Source of the DNA: Takakia lepidozioides
Lineage: Eukaryota > Streptophyta > Takakiopsida > Takakiales > Takakiaceae
Direction: 5' to 3'
DNA length: 64,000 bases
Assembly: GCA_030704615.1 (NCBI GenBank)
Contig: CM060732.1
Location: forward strand, 73,699,053-73,763,052
Part shown: in pieces, positions 11,648 through 23,369 of the stretch
Position numbering within the stretch: the stretch's first letter is position 1
Layout: each line of letters opens with the position of its first letter
Program-made: the position numbers and the translations under genes
The notes under the pieces: model-generated
What the model saw: the letters and a program-made list of their open reading frames with translations, nothing else
Told to the model about the DNA's origin: nothing
Databases searched by the model: none

Positions 11648-12163
11648 AAGCTGCTGCCATTTGGAACTTCGATGGGGGGAAACGTTTCTAAGTTCTTCTT
11701 TGCTGGGGGTCTTCGGGGATGACTGGATATATTCAAACGGTGCCATCTTTTTGGCATGTTATTATTACATTGCGATATGCAATTACTGTTAGCGATTCCC
11801 TCTGTTTAGAGGATTTGCTATCGAAATAAAACTGCAAAGCTTGAGTCCCCTGTTCTTGCGTGTTAGGTTTTGTATCTCGTTTTGTTTCAAACGGGTAACG
11901 ATAATGCTGCATTTCATTACGATTGGACAAACGTGACACCGTCGACGCCGAGTCTTTCGCACCGAAATTCCCTCTTCTTCTGTTTCTTTCTACGGAGCCA
12001 CAAGGCTACGGCAAACAACGCTCTTATGAATACATTCTTTCTACGGAACGATTGCAGCCAGGCATCCTTTTTGTTGAGGGAACTCGGATTAGTGGAAATT
12101 TTCATGAAAGCTAGAGTCCCAGATTCTGAATTGTGAGCTGGTTAGTTAGTTGCAAGGGACGTG

Positions 12164-15100
12164 ATGGCAGAGCATATAACAGCAGCAGCTGTGGATGAGA
12201 AGAGTCGGCATCGCCTGGCGAGAATTCAGCAGCAGCTCCAGCCCACGCGTGGGGCTTCTCTCTGTTCACCTAGTAAGCATTTTTCTTTCTCCTACCGTGT
12301 ACAGCACCCTGTTTGCGGATAATTATGGGAGTGGACGATTCCTGGACAAAATTGTTTGAAGGAAGGTATCCAGAGTTGACGTTTGGGAAGGAGCACGGCA
12401 CAGGGGATAGGCCTACTCAACTAAGCAATATACCGGGTGGACATCAGCCCAACACCCAATTCCTTGTCTGGAAGCAGGGTGCCGTGGCTATGAGGCGATT
12501 CAGCTTTTCAGATTTTTTCCATGTTGAAAGGCCGATTTTGGAATTGTGAACATACACCAAGAGGTGGGAAGGGTGGAAGAGGGATGTTGCTGACACTGAG
12601 CTTTGAGCCCTTCGTCCTTGGAAAAGTACCTAAGTACATATGCACTTTTGCACTTGCAGTGCAGGTGGCAATTCATGATGAGTGTCGATTGAGTATCTCC
12701 AGGTTCTACAGCCTTGGATCTCTTCCCAAACCACTGTCATAAGTCATCAAGGACTGAGATCACCAGAAAACCCCAACAAGAAGATGGTGTGAGATATAAT
12801 TGTTTCGCAGACTTGGTGGGTAAGAGGATTTCCTGATGTAGCTTCATCTGGATCTTGCCCCTCTTCCACTTTTGAAAATGGAGACTGAAAACGAGGACTG
12901 CTTGATATTTTGAAACCGTTGCAGCCTCACGCTCGCCCCAATGGCCGGGTGTGAGAAAGGGGAAAGTGGGAGGTATGTGGAGTCCGCAGGATGGACCCAC
13001 AGGAATGTTGCCAGTGGTATCTCTTACATTATGGATTCAAAGAACTGAACATGAGAGCAGTATGACTGTAGTGAGGATCAATTTCAAACAAATTCATAGA
13101 ATCAAATGCCTCACATCGGAAATCTGGTCATATCTTGGGACATGATATCCAAAATCCCTGGAAGATGTTCATTGTTAAAGACTTTTTCTGTGCCATTAAG
13201 GGTTTGTGAAACTCGGCTGAATTTGTGCTTGGCTGGAGGTACTAAGCACTGCTTCTGTAGCCAGTTATCTTGACACAGGGAGTGTAAGCGCCTGATGCAG
13301 CCCTTTGGGTAGCACAAATTGGCACCTTGAAGTATGACTGCACTTCCAGTCCCACTGAAGTAACTGCTATGTAGATTTTGTAAACAAGGGTGGCAACTTA
13401 AGTTTGGGTTCAAGGATGGATTTCAGGTCAGTTGGAGAGCATGCCTACGCTAGGCATAGGGCTGCCGGCCTTGGACATGGAAATGGCATTTCCTCAGGCT
13501 ACACCTGCTTCAAAATTCCCGCCTTCTGGTATGGTGCCTTGGTGTTTCTACCACATGCCCTGCATAGACCAAGGTTAAGTCATAGGTTCACATTGGCAGG
13601 GTCATTCCTCCTCCATCACTCTTTGTACCCTGAGCAGTTGTGTGCCAATGCTTCTTAGGAAGTCTTTGCTTGCATCTTGAATACATGTGAAAAGAATTGG
13701 GAAGCAAAGAAATTCATTTCGTTAACTTTCTTTGGATGGTGAACAGTGTCGGACTACTACCAGTTGGATGACTTGTTGACGCCAGAGGAGGTGGCTCTGC
13801 GCAGGCGAGTAAGGAATGTGATGGAGGAACACATTGCTCCTGTCATGACTAAGGTATTTACCTCGTTGGCTGTAGATGTATTATATAAGCCAGGTTTCTC
13901 AATCCAGAGCACTATAGTCATAGATTAGAGACTTTCTTCTCAAGAGCGAGTCACTGGTCCTAATTCATATGAAACCTGCTACGACATTGCACTAGATTGG
14001 CTGCAAGTACACTTGGCAACTTGACCCAGTGAACATTCCTTATATATAAGGTTTTCAGTGTGGTTTTGATGTGTCTCCTCCTTTGACAAATTGCAACTCT
14101 CATCTATTCTAGACAGATTTATATTGCAAAGCTTATTTAGATAGGGTGACTACTTTGCACCTTTTGCTACTTGGCCAGCCTAGGCCTTCATACAAGTGGC
14201 TTTTGTATGCACTGCCCTGCTAGGCCACATCAGGTTGACCTGTGTAAAACTGTCTAGGCTACATGTGAGTGGAATTTCTAAGAACTACATACCAGTATGA
14301 GCTTCAGCAGCTGAGATATGGTTCTCAGGAGCCATGTGTTTCCTTCCCATCAGCTTTAAAAAGGCATCATTGTTGACGTTACAGTGATAGGCATTACTTG
14401 GTAATTGTGATTTATCACTAGGATATATTAGTGGTAGATAGGAGACAGCATAGGTACAGGTAGCTGGAATTTGCAACTTACAGAACAGGTTTTGTTGGCT
14501 TGTCTGTTCTTGGCAGTACTGGGAAAAGGCCGAGTTTCCATTCGAAGTTGTGCCCAAATTAGCCAGTCTCATGGTAGCAGGAGGCACCATCAAGGTTTGT
14601 CTTTTGATCTGCACCATAATTCGGGTTTCACGTGGACTTTGTATTCAATACGAACAGAGTCTTAGGCTGTAAAGAACAATGATATCGAAGTATCCAACTG
14701 AGGCTGTGAGGAATGCTTGGAGATTCCAGACCTGCTTACATCTGCTGCCTTTTTCTGTTCATACGTCTTACTGCAGTTTGTTTGGAAGGACGAAAGTGGG
14801 AGCTTTTCTTCCATATGGAAATCTGCTGCCTTTAGATTCAATCGACAGTGATGAGTAGTGGCGAGGCATCCACTCTTGTTGGTCATGTTGCACATCAAAT
14901 ACGCAGGACTTTGTTTTCCCCTTTGTAAGGGTATGGTTTATGGAAATTTGACAGATTTTGGAGGTGAGGCTGACAGGGAGCTGTAGTTGTGAATAACTTA
15001 ATTCCTGGCCCCTAAAAGTATTTGATAAAAATTGTACGGGCACCATGGCAGGGGTATGGTTGTCCGGGGCTGTCAGTGGTGGGGAATGCGTTGGTAAGTG

Positions 15101-18100
15101 CTGAGATTGCACGAGTGGATGCAAGCTGCTCCACCTTCATTCTTGTCCATTCGAGCTTGTGCATGTCCACCATTGGTATGCAGGTTGCCTCTACTTTCTT
15201 CATTCTGTTTGCAAGTTAATGTCGTAAGGCTTGAGAGATGATTGAGTGTGTATTTGAAGCCATCGTTGTCATTTAACAGGTCTGGCTTTAAGAGATGGCA
15301 CTGACTTGTCGAAGATGTGCTGGTGCAGCCATGTTGGGGAGTGATGAACAGAAACACAAGTATCTACCTAGCCTTGCTCGGTTGGAAGCTATTGGTTGTT
15401 GGGTAACTTTCCATGTCCTGCTGCTTTCTTACCTTCACATGAGACTGCTGTGTGATGAGTCCACCTTCTTGGCCTAGTTTTCCCCAGCTCTGCTTCATCA
15501 AGTCGTGCTCGTCAGATCTGGCAAATTTTCATCTGATACATAAATGCTATCACAGTAGCAGTACTGTCCTTCACTTTTGAAGTTGGTGAGTTCCCGTGTA
15601 TGCACTGCAGAGATATTCAGTTTTGCGTAAAACAATCGTGATGGGTAATGACAGGCTTTGACTGAGCCAGCATATGGAAGTGATGCAAGCTCTCTCAATA
15701 CGACAGCTGTCAAGGTATGGCCTTGCCTACTACAGCCTCCAACTTTGCTTATATGTTAGAAGATTGAGGCCACAAATCACTAGGGCATGCTTGCAGGTAG
15801 TACCCCAGATCAATTGTAGTGGGTGGCAACTTTTGACTCACTGTGGCAAGAGCAGATCGACGGGGGCTGGCAGCTGAACGGGCAGAAGCGATGGATTGGA
15901 AATAGTACATTTGCAGACATAGCCGTCATCTTTGCACGGAATTCAGGGACCAACCAAATCAATGGGTGAGTGCTTGCAAAAGTTTTTTGGGTTATGCTAA
16001 GAATGATGCACCTAACTTTGAGTCCAGTGGTTGGCAATTGGGTGTAGTTTTTGTTCATGTACTTTGTAGACAAGGCATTTGTCTGTCGACCATTGTTTTG
16101 CTGGAGTATGTTGGCTGGCTGTGGCATACAGTTTGTGTAACGCCAAATTGTCACATTGCAGCTTCTGTACCATGTTTATTCTGAGGATGGAGTTGTCCTC
16201 ATGATGCTGTGTGAGTGTGGAAGGAAAATAGAGGTTTTACTTGTGTTCCCTCCACAGATGACCTTGCTCTGTAGACATGATGGCTTGGGGCCACTCCTTC
16301 ATGCATGTCATTCATTTTCTGCAATGGAACATAGAACACTCTGCGTTTGGCATCTATATTAATTTAGAGTTGCAAAAGTATGACATCTTTCTTAATGTGT
16401 CTGGTTGTGGGATATTTCTGGGTTCATTCAGGTTTATTGTGAAGAAAGGTGCGCCAGGGTACACAGTGACCAAAATTGAGAACAAAATAGGGCTGAGGAT
16501 TGTCCAAAATGGCGACATTGTTCTCAAGGACGTGTTTGTACCAGATGATGACCGTCTACCTGGCATCCATTCCTTCCAGGATACTAATAAGGTCAGTTTT
16601 AAGTGTTGAGGATCATTTTGGTCTTCAGGCTAATTGTTGTTGTTGCCTGTGTATAGCTGAGTTCGTCTGTTAGGTTGGTTTCATTACTTTCTGTCACGGC
16701 GATACTCTTCTTTCAAGAGTGATAGGAAGCTGACTTCTTGCGAAATGGGCTGTCTTGACCATGTACATGAGAAATGGAAAATCGGGCTTCTGTGGATTCA
16801 GTTTGGACTGTCAAGTTGGGTCAGTTGTCGAGCCACCTACGTGGTTTTATTTGTAGAAATTGATTGCATTAGTGTAGTTAGGCAAGATTTGAGGTAAGAT
16901 GATTTCTTCATGCCTGGGATTCTCACCTACATTTCTACATGTTTACAGTGGTTGGAGAGTTGTAGAATGTGCGCGCTTGACTGGGTTGAAGGTCAGGCAA
17001 CTTTGAATCATGTAGTTTGTAAGGATACTTCAAAAGCAATGGAATATGCTCATTCATCCCGGTGTCTTTTGTGAGTGATTATGGTCAACTATGAGGTTGA
17101 AGGGCATCAGGAGGAAATTTGCTTTTTTGTGTTTGGTATGTGGTTGGAGGTACTGATTGAGGGTTTGCTTACTGGACAGGTGTTGGCAGTGTCGCGCATC
17201 ATGGTGGCCTGGCAACCTATTGGGATTGCTATGGGTGTGTATGATATGTGCCACAGGTAGGACAGTCTTTATCTTTCGCTTGGTTATCTGTCTGAGATTC
17301 TTTTGTGCTACAGTGTGCTGGCATGGAAGCTTTGTGAGTGAGCAAGTGTCATGTTTCAGCCGCAGCTCATCTAACGGATGCACTTGTGGCAGGAAAAATT
17401 GTTGTGCATTTTAGTTACACTTAGGGACACTTTAACTGATGGCCAAACCAGCAGCTTTATGCTCAAGTTGCGATGCTGCATAGGCACTTTTGGCTTGTTG
17501 ATCAAGTACTGTATATGCTGAGGACTAGGACACATTGTGAGGCTTGACCATCCTACGCTCTCTCTCGGAGACCTCTGAGGGTTCTTATTTCCCACAATGG
17601 AGTCTGTGGAATGGGGATGTGGTGTCCCATAGTTTTCACCATGAGAAATCTCATCCAGAATCCAACTGTTTCCTTTTTGTTATTAGGGTTTGAATTGGGA
17701 TGTGTTTGTCTGAGGAAGCAGGTACTTGCAAGAGAGGAAGCAGTTTGGGGCACCCCTGGCTGCACTTCAGATAAACCAGGAGAAGCTGGTGCGCATGTTG
17801 GCAAATATCCAGGCCATGTCCCTGCTTGGTTGGCGCCTTTGTAAACTGTATGACGCTGGCAAAATGACTCCTGGCCAAGCCAGCCTTTGCAAGGTAAACT
17901 CTCTTGCTGTGAGTAGTCAACCAATCGGTGGTACATGCGTTCAGGAGTTCGAATTGGGAAGGGATATTACGATTCCAGTTGTTGTTCATGTAGCCGAGTG
18001 GGGTCACATGGAAGTTGAATATGAGGACTGGCTTCTCGTCAGTTTTAGGAGGTCCAATAGATGGTAGGCAGTAGTGTAAATGGATTCTTCTGCAATGTGG

Positions 18101-18664
18101 ATGGATGGCTGTGTGTAGGCTTGGAACACTCTTCGAGCTAGAGAAACGGTGGCATTAGGACGGGAGCTCCTGGGTGGAAATGGAATCTTGGCTGACTTTC
18201 TAGTGGCAAAGGTCAGTTTCCTTTTGTCACCTCTGCAGTTGTGCTCAAAACTGTCTTGAGAGTACCGTGTGCATAGGCAGTCCTGGTTGTCGGCTGAAGG
18301 ATTTTCAAATGGTAAAGTTAACTTTGTAGAAGTTGAGCAACTCAACTCATGTCGACAGTTCTCAGTTGACGGTGATAGGGAACCTTCTGTTCCTCCAAAG
18401 CAGCAGACACAGTAGGTGGATCTTAAATAGCAAGGGAGGAAGCCAAAGGTGTTTATTTTCCACATCTTTGGGTCACTTGTCGAGAGTTTGAACCGTTGAT
18501 GTGGTTAACGACAGCAAGGTGGTGGTATGCAGGCATTTTGTGACCTGGAGCCAGTTTATACATATGAGGGAACCTATGAGATAAACGCATTGGTGACAGG
18601 GCGTGAAGTTACAGGAATAGCTAGTATCAAGCCTTCTGCTGCAGGAAAAGCCAAGGGGCGCTAA
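12164..18664 (+). CDS. ACX4: Acyl-CoA oxidase 4 type (short-chain, peroxisomal beta-oxidation)
   Basis: Thirteen exons: 12164-12272, 13460-13528, 13747-13853, 14517-14594, 15052-15175, 15329-15402, 15655-15714, 15856-15965, 16432-16591, 17180-17256, 17722-17893, 18119-18211, 18533-18664. All junctions are GT-AG and all phases agree, giving 454 residues (Arabidopsis ACX4 is about 436). The enzyme oxidises short-chain acyl-CoA to trans-2-enoyl-CoA using FAD and O2. Seen: AFPQATPAS and [14 protein letters not shown] at the N-terminus, [17 protein letters not shown], the FAD/substrate loop [25 protein letters not shown]-type [21 protein letters not shown], and YTYEGTYEI with the catalytic Glu at about residue 423. 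Exon 2 could instead start at 13454. The protein ends AKGR, without the SRL-type peroxisomal signal of Arabidopsis ACX4. Intron 1 (12273-13459) and the later introns hold no other gene I recognise. Confidence 0.93.
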
Positions 18665-18889
18665 GCACCCCAGAAAGAGCAGGTTGTTATGGTAAATTGT
18701 GGTGGCCAACTCTCTGTCGTACTCTTAAATGCTCTGCTTATGGGGGGGGAATGTATGCAAGATTACCGTGTGTGCAGGGTATGACGTGGGAGAACAAATG
18801 CTCGAATCCAGGGGGATGATGTTTTAACTCGTGTTTACATCTTGGGTTTCATTAATCATTAAAGTTTTGAGAGATAATGATATTTGTGA

Positions 18890-19100
18890 TATTTTGTTTT
18901 TCCTTTTGAGAGGGAATTGGGGCTCCATCCTCTTCAACATAGAAAGAGTAAAAGGGAACACCCCTAGGGGTTGACTCAGTGCTCACAAATAATCCCCTGA
19001 ATTATAGTGAGGAGAGAAAATGACCTATCTAATAGTAACCTCCCCAAAAGGCTCTTTTTGTATCTAATGAGAGCTATGGCTCACATGTTTTCTGGATGAC
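18890..19100 (-). mobile_element. Degenerate SINE-like copy
   Basis: This stretch (AAAGGGAACACCCCTAGGGG ... CCTCCCCAAAAGGCTC) aligns by eye with the body and tail of the SINE-like element at 20076-20285 (AAAGGGAAATGCCTAGGAG ... CCTCCCCGTAAGGGCT), in the same orientation. The tRNA-like head is not clear here. The two copies bracket the 970-bp TIR element. Confidence 0.45.
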
Positions 19101-20070
19101 AATAGGAATAATGTAAGAACTTAATGGACTAATGCGATCTGATGGTACTACGCCGGATCCAGCAAGGCCCCTGTCAAATGGTCCCCATCCCCTGTCACCT
19201 CGGTTTCACTATTAAATACTTAAGAATCCAAGTGGGTTTCATGGTGGTTTGATGATAAGGTGATAGCAATGCAGGTGACGAAGTTATGGGTTCGATTCTT
19301 GATGGGAGGTTCTTGCAGTGTAACCAGGATATTAGTATTGCAATGGGTCTAATCCTCTGTTAATTCCAGTCTCTCATGCAAGGCCCTGGCCGCATGGCGT
19401 GGCTAGCATAGCACGCCTGCTAATGTCTTAGCAGGCCCGCTTTCCTAAATGCTGCTCCAATTAACTTTATTGCTGCCGCACTGAAAAATTTAGCATAACA
19501 TTTGTTATGCTCAGTTTTAGTTATAAACTATTGTTCGCTGCCACTGCCCGATTTCCGTCAGCCGCGTTTGCTAGCCGTTTTTCCTAGAAACGGCGAAATG
19601 GCGTGGGCAGCTGCCCGAAAACGGCGCTCCAGCTTAGATTTAGCACTAGGGGGGGGGAGGTACTGCTAAAAGTCGCCATAAACTACAAAGGATTAGTTAA
19701 TAGTAGATAGCAGTAGTTAGAGCTAAAACATTTAAAGCAGGCCCCTGCGGCCGTACTTTTGTAGTTAGTAGTAATTAGGCACTAGCCTAACAGACGTTAG
19801 TAGTGTGGTGCGGCCGGGGCCTTAACTCTCATTAGTCCATTTTCTACCTAGCCAAATTTGGACTTGGTCAAATTTTGAGACCAAGTGTGAGTTACACCAA
19901 GCGGAGTTACACACCTTGTCGTGCAATCCAGTGTAACCCCATTTCCGGCATGTCAAATATTCCCCACCCTCTCTTGAGAGTGACATGAAACTGAAGGAGT
20001 GTAAACTCACGTACCATCCTGTCAGGGGTGAGGTTGCTCGTGTGCATTAAGTTCTTACATTATTCCTATT
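19101..20070. mobile_element. Non-autonomous element with perfect 26-bp terminal inverted repeats
   Basis: Positions 19101-19126 (begins AATAGGAATAATG, ends AACTTAATG) are the exact reverse complement of 20045-20070. The 970-bp interior has no ORF of note. It holds a tRNA-like B box (GGGTTCGATTC, about 19290), short direct motifs such as AGTAGTTAGAGCTA, and a GAGTTACAC cluster near 19890-19915 that recalls the minisatellite at 4060-4680. I could not settle a target-site duplication, so the superfamily is open (MITE-like). Confidence 0.7.
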
Positions 20071-20075
20071 ATCTT

Positions 20076-20285
20076 CTTTTTTTTCCCTTAAAATTAAAAA
20101 GGGAAATGCCTAGGAGCGATAGTTCACAAATTAGGAGAGGAGAAATAAACCTCCTTGACATGAACCTCCCCGTAAGGGCTTTCGCATGAGACACCGACCA
20201 AGGGAAATGGTAGAGGAACAGTTGACCCCAGAATCATCTGGGTGGTACTTAGTGCACTATCCAACTGAACTACTGACTAATGGTT
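20076..20285 (-). mobile_element. tRNA-derived SINE-like element
   Basis: Read leftwards from about 20285: GTCAGTAGTTCAGTTGGATA contains an A-box-like TAGTTCAGTTGG; a weak B-box-like GATTCTGGGGTCAAC follows about 35 bases on. The body ends with CCTTTTTAATTTTAAGGG and a poly(A) tract (poly-T on the plus strand at 20074-20087). A tRNA-like head plus A tail fits a SINE. No clear target-site duplication was found. Confidence 0.5.
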
Positions 20286-21134
20286 TCTCAGTTTGAAATT
20301 CAATCTGCTGCCTGAAAAAACCAAATGGGAAGGAATTGGTCTACATGAAGTTTTTCATATTGATGAGATATTTTTAAATTAATTAAAATAAGTGAAATAT
20401 ATCTTCAAAATAGAACTGGCTTGTGCAAGGCTCACCGGAGGGGATGCTGGTAAAGCCGGGTCCGCGGGAGCCATATTCACGGAGGGTGTTTCCACTTCAT
20501 GCACATTAACCACCATGAGCCTGTCACAGAAGTGGGGTTTGACCAAGGAGGCGTCATACATCTTCCCTTTTTCTTTTGCAAACAAGAGGTTTCTTTCTTG
20601 CCATGTAAACCCCAACCATCCACTCTATGTTCCCCCCAATGCTCAATTCTTCTTGAAGTTAGGGCCAGGTTCCATGGGCACTCCCAAATGCCCCCCCAAG
20701 CAAGCGCCCCCAAGAGGAAATCGTCCCTTAAAATGGAGAACGGGTGGTTCCATGGACACCTTTCCATTCACCCCTCTAGAAATCTTTGACAACAATTAGG
20801 GCCCATGACATAGTAAATGGACTACTATAATAGGGTACTCAAGGTGGGAGCCTGGCTAGGCTTCACTAAGGCACCATTATGCAAAGCTACCACTTAGGGA
20901 TATTGGAATCCTTGGAGCATTGCCTTCTATTGTGCTCCACACCATCAATAAATTGGCCTTTCCCAAACACAAGAAAATCAAAGCAACAACACCCCCACAC
21001 CAAAATCACTCCACAATATTGCTTCTGCAATGACACCCCAGCCCAGACGTGGCAATGGGAGAAGTTCCCTGTGTGTTCTTCACGCAAAGTAAGCCTCCGA
21101 GCGGAGGGAATTACCTAAATGAGCCCCACCACGA
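20286..21134. other. No gene recognised
   Basis: Overlapping open frames at 20392-20799 (both strands) show no recognisable motif and look like chance. The remainder is low-information spacer before the TIR-family fragment at 21135. Confidence 0.4.
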
Positions 21135-21345
21135 GGCTTCACAAAGGCGCTTAACCCTTAACTTCCTGCATGTAGAGTTTTTGGCCCTTTCAATTTCTTA
21201 CCCCTAGACAGTAAAATCTAGCTACCCACCTACCATACTACATCCATAAATATGAACTTTACATACTACCTATTGCTACCTAGCACATACATCCACATAC
21301 CATATCTTGAAGAATTTCACCACAAACTTTTCAAGATGAAATAAA
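21135..21345. mobile_element. Terminal fragment of the TIR family also present at 42484-43322
   Basis: The segment begins GCTTAACCCTTAACTTCCTG and continues GGCCCTTTCAATTTCTTACC and CATCCATAAATATGAAC. This matches the reverse complement of 43200-43322 (GGTAAGAAAATTGAAGGGC, GAAGTTAAGGGTTAACC). Only one end of the element is evident here. Confidence 0.5.
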
Positions 21346-22660
21346 GATAAAGATAAAGTTACTTTAACGCCCGCTCTCAACAGTTCACAGGCTGGACATA
21401 ACCAAGAAAAAAACGCACTGCACTGACATGTTTTCGAGACTACCACTCTGCTACTCTCTGGAACATCTGAAAACTAGGTGTCAATGGTCTTTGGGTGGAG
21501 AGCGGTCCTGCATTTCTCTTTTACTGACCACTATTTTCTTGGAAGTTCAAATTGAAGCAAGGTAGGCCTAGGTCAAAATGCACGCAGACATCTGCAGGGA
21601 TCCGGAGGCTGAGCCTCAGCTCTTCAATAAATTCAAAACTATCTGGGGAAGAGGAGACATCATATGCAGCTGCGTTTCGTCAGCTCGCTGTCACTGGTCC
21701 ACGTACCCCCCTCTCGCCTGACAAGGGAATCAGACTCCCATCCCATGACTCCCCGGAATTCGACAGGGAAGCACCTCTCTGGCCGTCGTGCGGCCAGGCC
21801 ATGCTCAGCTGCTAGGCTCAGCTTCGACACTTAGTGTTTTTGCCAACTCCAGCTCGGAATGATGGTTGCAGGCTCCGGCAACTCCCTGGTGGCATGACCT
21901 GATGCTTCCCCCTGGGCTGCCAATTCCCCTTATGGTTCATGCTGCAAAGGTCGTACTAAGCTGTTCCAAAATCAAGAATCAACAAAAAGTCTCTCAAGCT
22001 TTCCTATCCCCCGCCGGTCCAGGCGAAATCAGTTACTATTCAGCTCAACTGTGGTTTCGACAATTTAGTCTTTCTGCCAACTCCAGCTCCGAATGGTGGT
22101 TGCACGCTCCGACAGCTCCCCCGATGGCATGTCTTCAAGCTTCCCCCTAGGCTGCCGATTCCCATTATTGCTGATGCTGTAGAGATCATACTTCTCTTCT
22201 AAGCTATTCCTAAATCAAGAACCCAATGTCGCTCAACCTCTCTTATCCCACCTGCCGGTAGAGGCGGAATCAGTTACAATTCCCTACAGATTAGTTGTGG
22301 GAATATCATCTTTTGTCTAAGTATCTCGCTTTCTACCTCTATATCTCCTCAGGATAGATCGTAGAGCTCTCACACTTAGCAAAACTCCACCGTTCCAACC
22401 CGCTCTAGACACTACTATGGCCCGCCAGTCGACCATCGCTGTCATGTCGTCTTCCCTCTGGACTGACTTCTCGTGGGCCCATTGTGAATGGATTCTGTTT
22501 TCATCCACTATGCAAAGTTTCATCCACTATGGGTTCGCCCTCGCAAAGTAACTTATTGGCATGTTTAGCTTTAAGGCCCCTTGGGGTTTGTTTTTTTTTC
22601 CCTCATTAATAAAATTCGAGGGCTACTATCCCCTCTTTTAAAAAAAAACAAAAACAAAAC
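21346..22660 (+). mobile_element. LINE 3' end with poly(A) tail and a 234-bp tandem duplication
   Basis: The right end reads CCCTCATTAATAAAATTCG, then GGGCTACTATCCCC and an A-rich tail (22639-22660). This is the same type of terminus as at 32173, 33350 and the LINE at 47252. Upstream, GCCAACTCCAGCTC occurs at 21842 and 22076, and the two 234-bp units around them are clearly duplicated with substitutions. No RT motif is present, so this is a 5'-truncated copy. Its left limit is uncertain. Confidence 0.5.
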
Positions 22661-22724
22661 AATTAATATAAGTTTTGGATGAAAATGTCAAAAATCATTC
22701 TCTCTCCTAAAATCTAACTTAAGT

Positions 22725-22918
22725 GGACATCTTTGTGACAACAGAGTTGTAGCCCAGTGATAATGGGCACATTCCGCCTGGGAAGTGGTTGTGGGTTCAA
22801 TCCACCGATTGGTGTCACAAAGGTGTCCACCTTCTTGCTGGAAGGCAGTAGCCCTTCAGGTGAAGAGACACCATAAGTTACACTTCCTTCGAGAGGCGTC
22901 ATACTTCATATTTCTTCT
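22725..22918 (+). mobile_element. tRNA-derived SINE with 10-bp target-site duplication
   Basis: The head GTTGTAGCCCAGTGATAATG gives an A box and GGTTGTGGGTTCAATCC a B box, as in RNA polymerase III promoters of tRNA-derived SINEs. A family-specific body follows (GGTGTCACAAAGGTGTCC, GGCAGTAGCCCTTCAGG). TAACTTAAGT flanks it at 22715-22724 and 22919-22928, a perfect 10-bp duplication. Related copies lie at 34581-34955 and 34608-34787. Confidence 0.88.
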
Positions 22919-22928
22919 TAACTTAAGT

Positions 22929-23369
22929 TTGGATGGAAATCAATAGTATTCTCTAAGGCTACAGGAAAAGACAAAGGTGTCAGTTAGGGGCGTCGTGAAA
23001 CTCCATCGCCCCTGAAGGGACGGTTTTTTTGCGCCTCTTAGCAAAGGCAATTCCGTGGGGGCGCCCCTTAGGGCATATGCTATTTGGACCAATAGCGCCT
23101 CGTAAATCTTGGGGGCGATTCATGGGGGGGGGGGCGCTTGCAGCTGCCTATGGAACCCGGCTCTTAGGCATCTGAAATCCACTTCTCACGTCATCAAAGC
23201 CTACATCTAACACCCTCATGTAAGATAGCATCATCTTAGGTAACAACTACACAAAAAATATGAATGGAGATGAGTCTTTCTTGGAAGAGAAAAGAGCCGA
23301 AGTACATGGCTCTTTCAGCATGCAAGGAAAAGAGATGAAGATGAGAGGAGAAAACTTCCAGTTTTGAGA
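22929..23369. other. GC-rich spacer with G runs
   Basis: Contains GGGGGCGCCCC-like inverted motifs and a run of about 12 G near 23126. Possibly the end of a DNA transposon, but I found no matching opposite end. Confidence 0.35.

Noticed and set aside
12313-12549. Separate small gene inside ACX4 intron 1
   Set aside because: The frame is not preserved in the duplicate at 38.9-39.2 kb and has no motif; treated as intron.
16277-16609. 110-residue ORF as an independent gene
   Set aside because: Its second half is ACX4 exon 9 (16432-16591) and its first half is intron 8.
22740-22800. tRNA gene
   Set aside because: A and B boxes are present but no cloverleaf; target-site duplications and a 194-bp body show a SINE. 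The same applies to 20285, 33410 and 34581.
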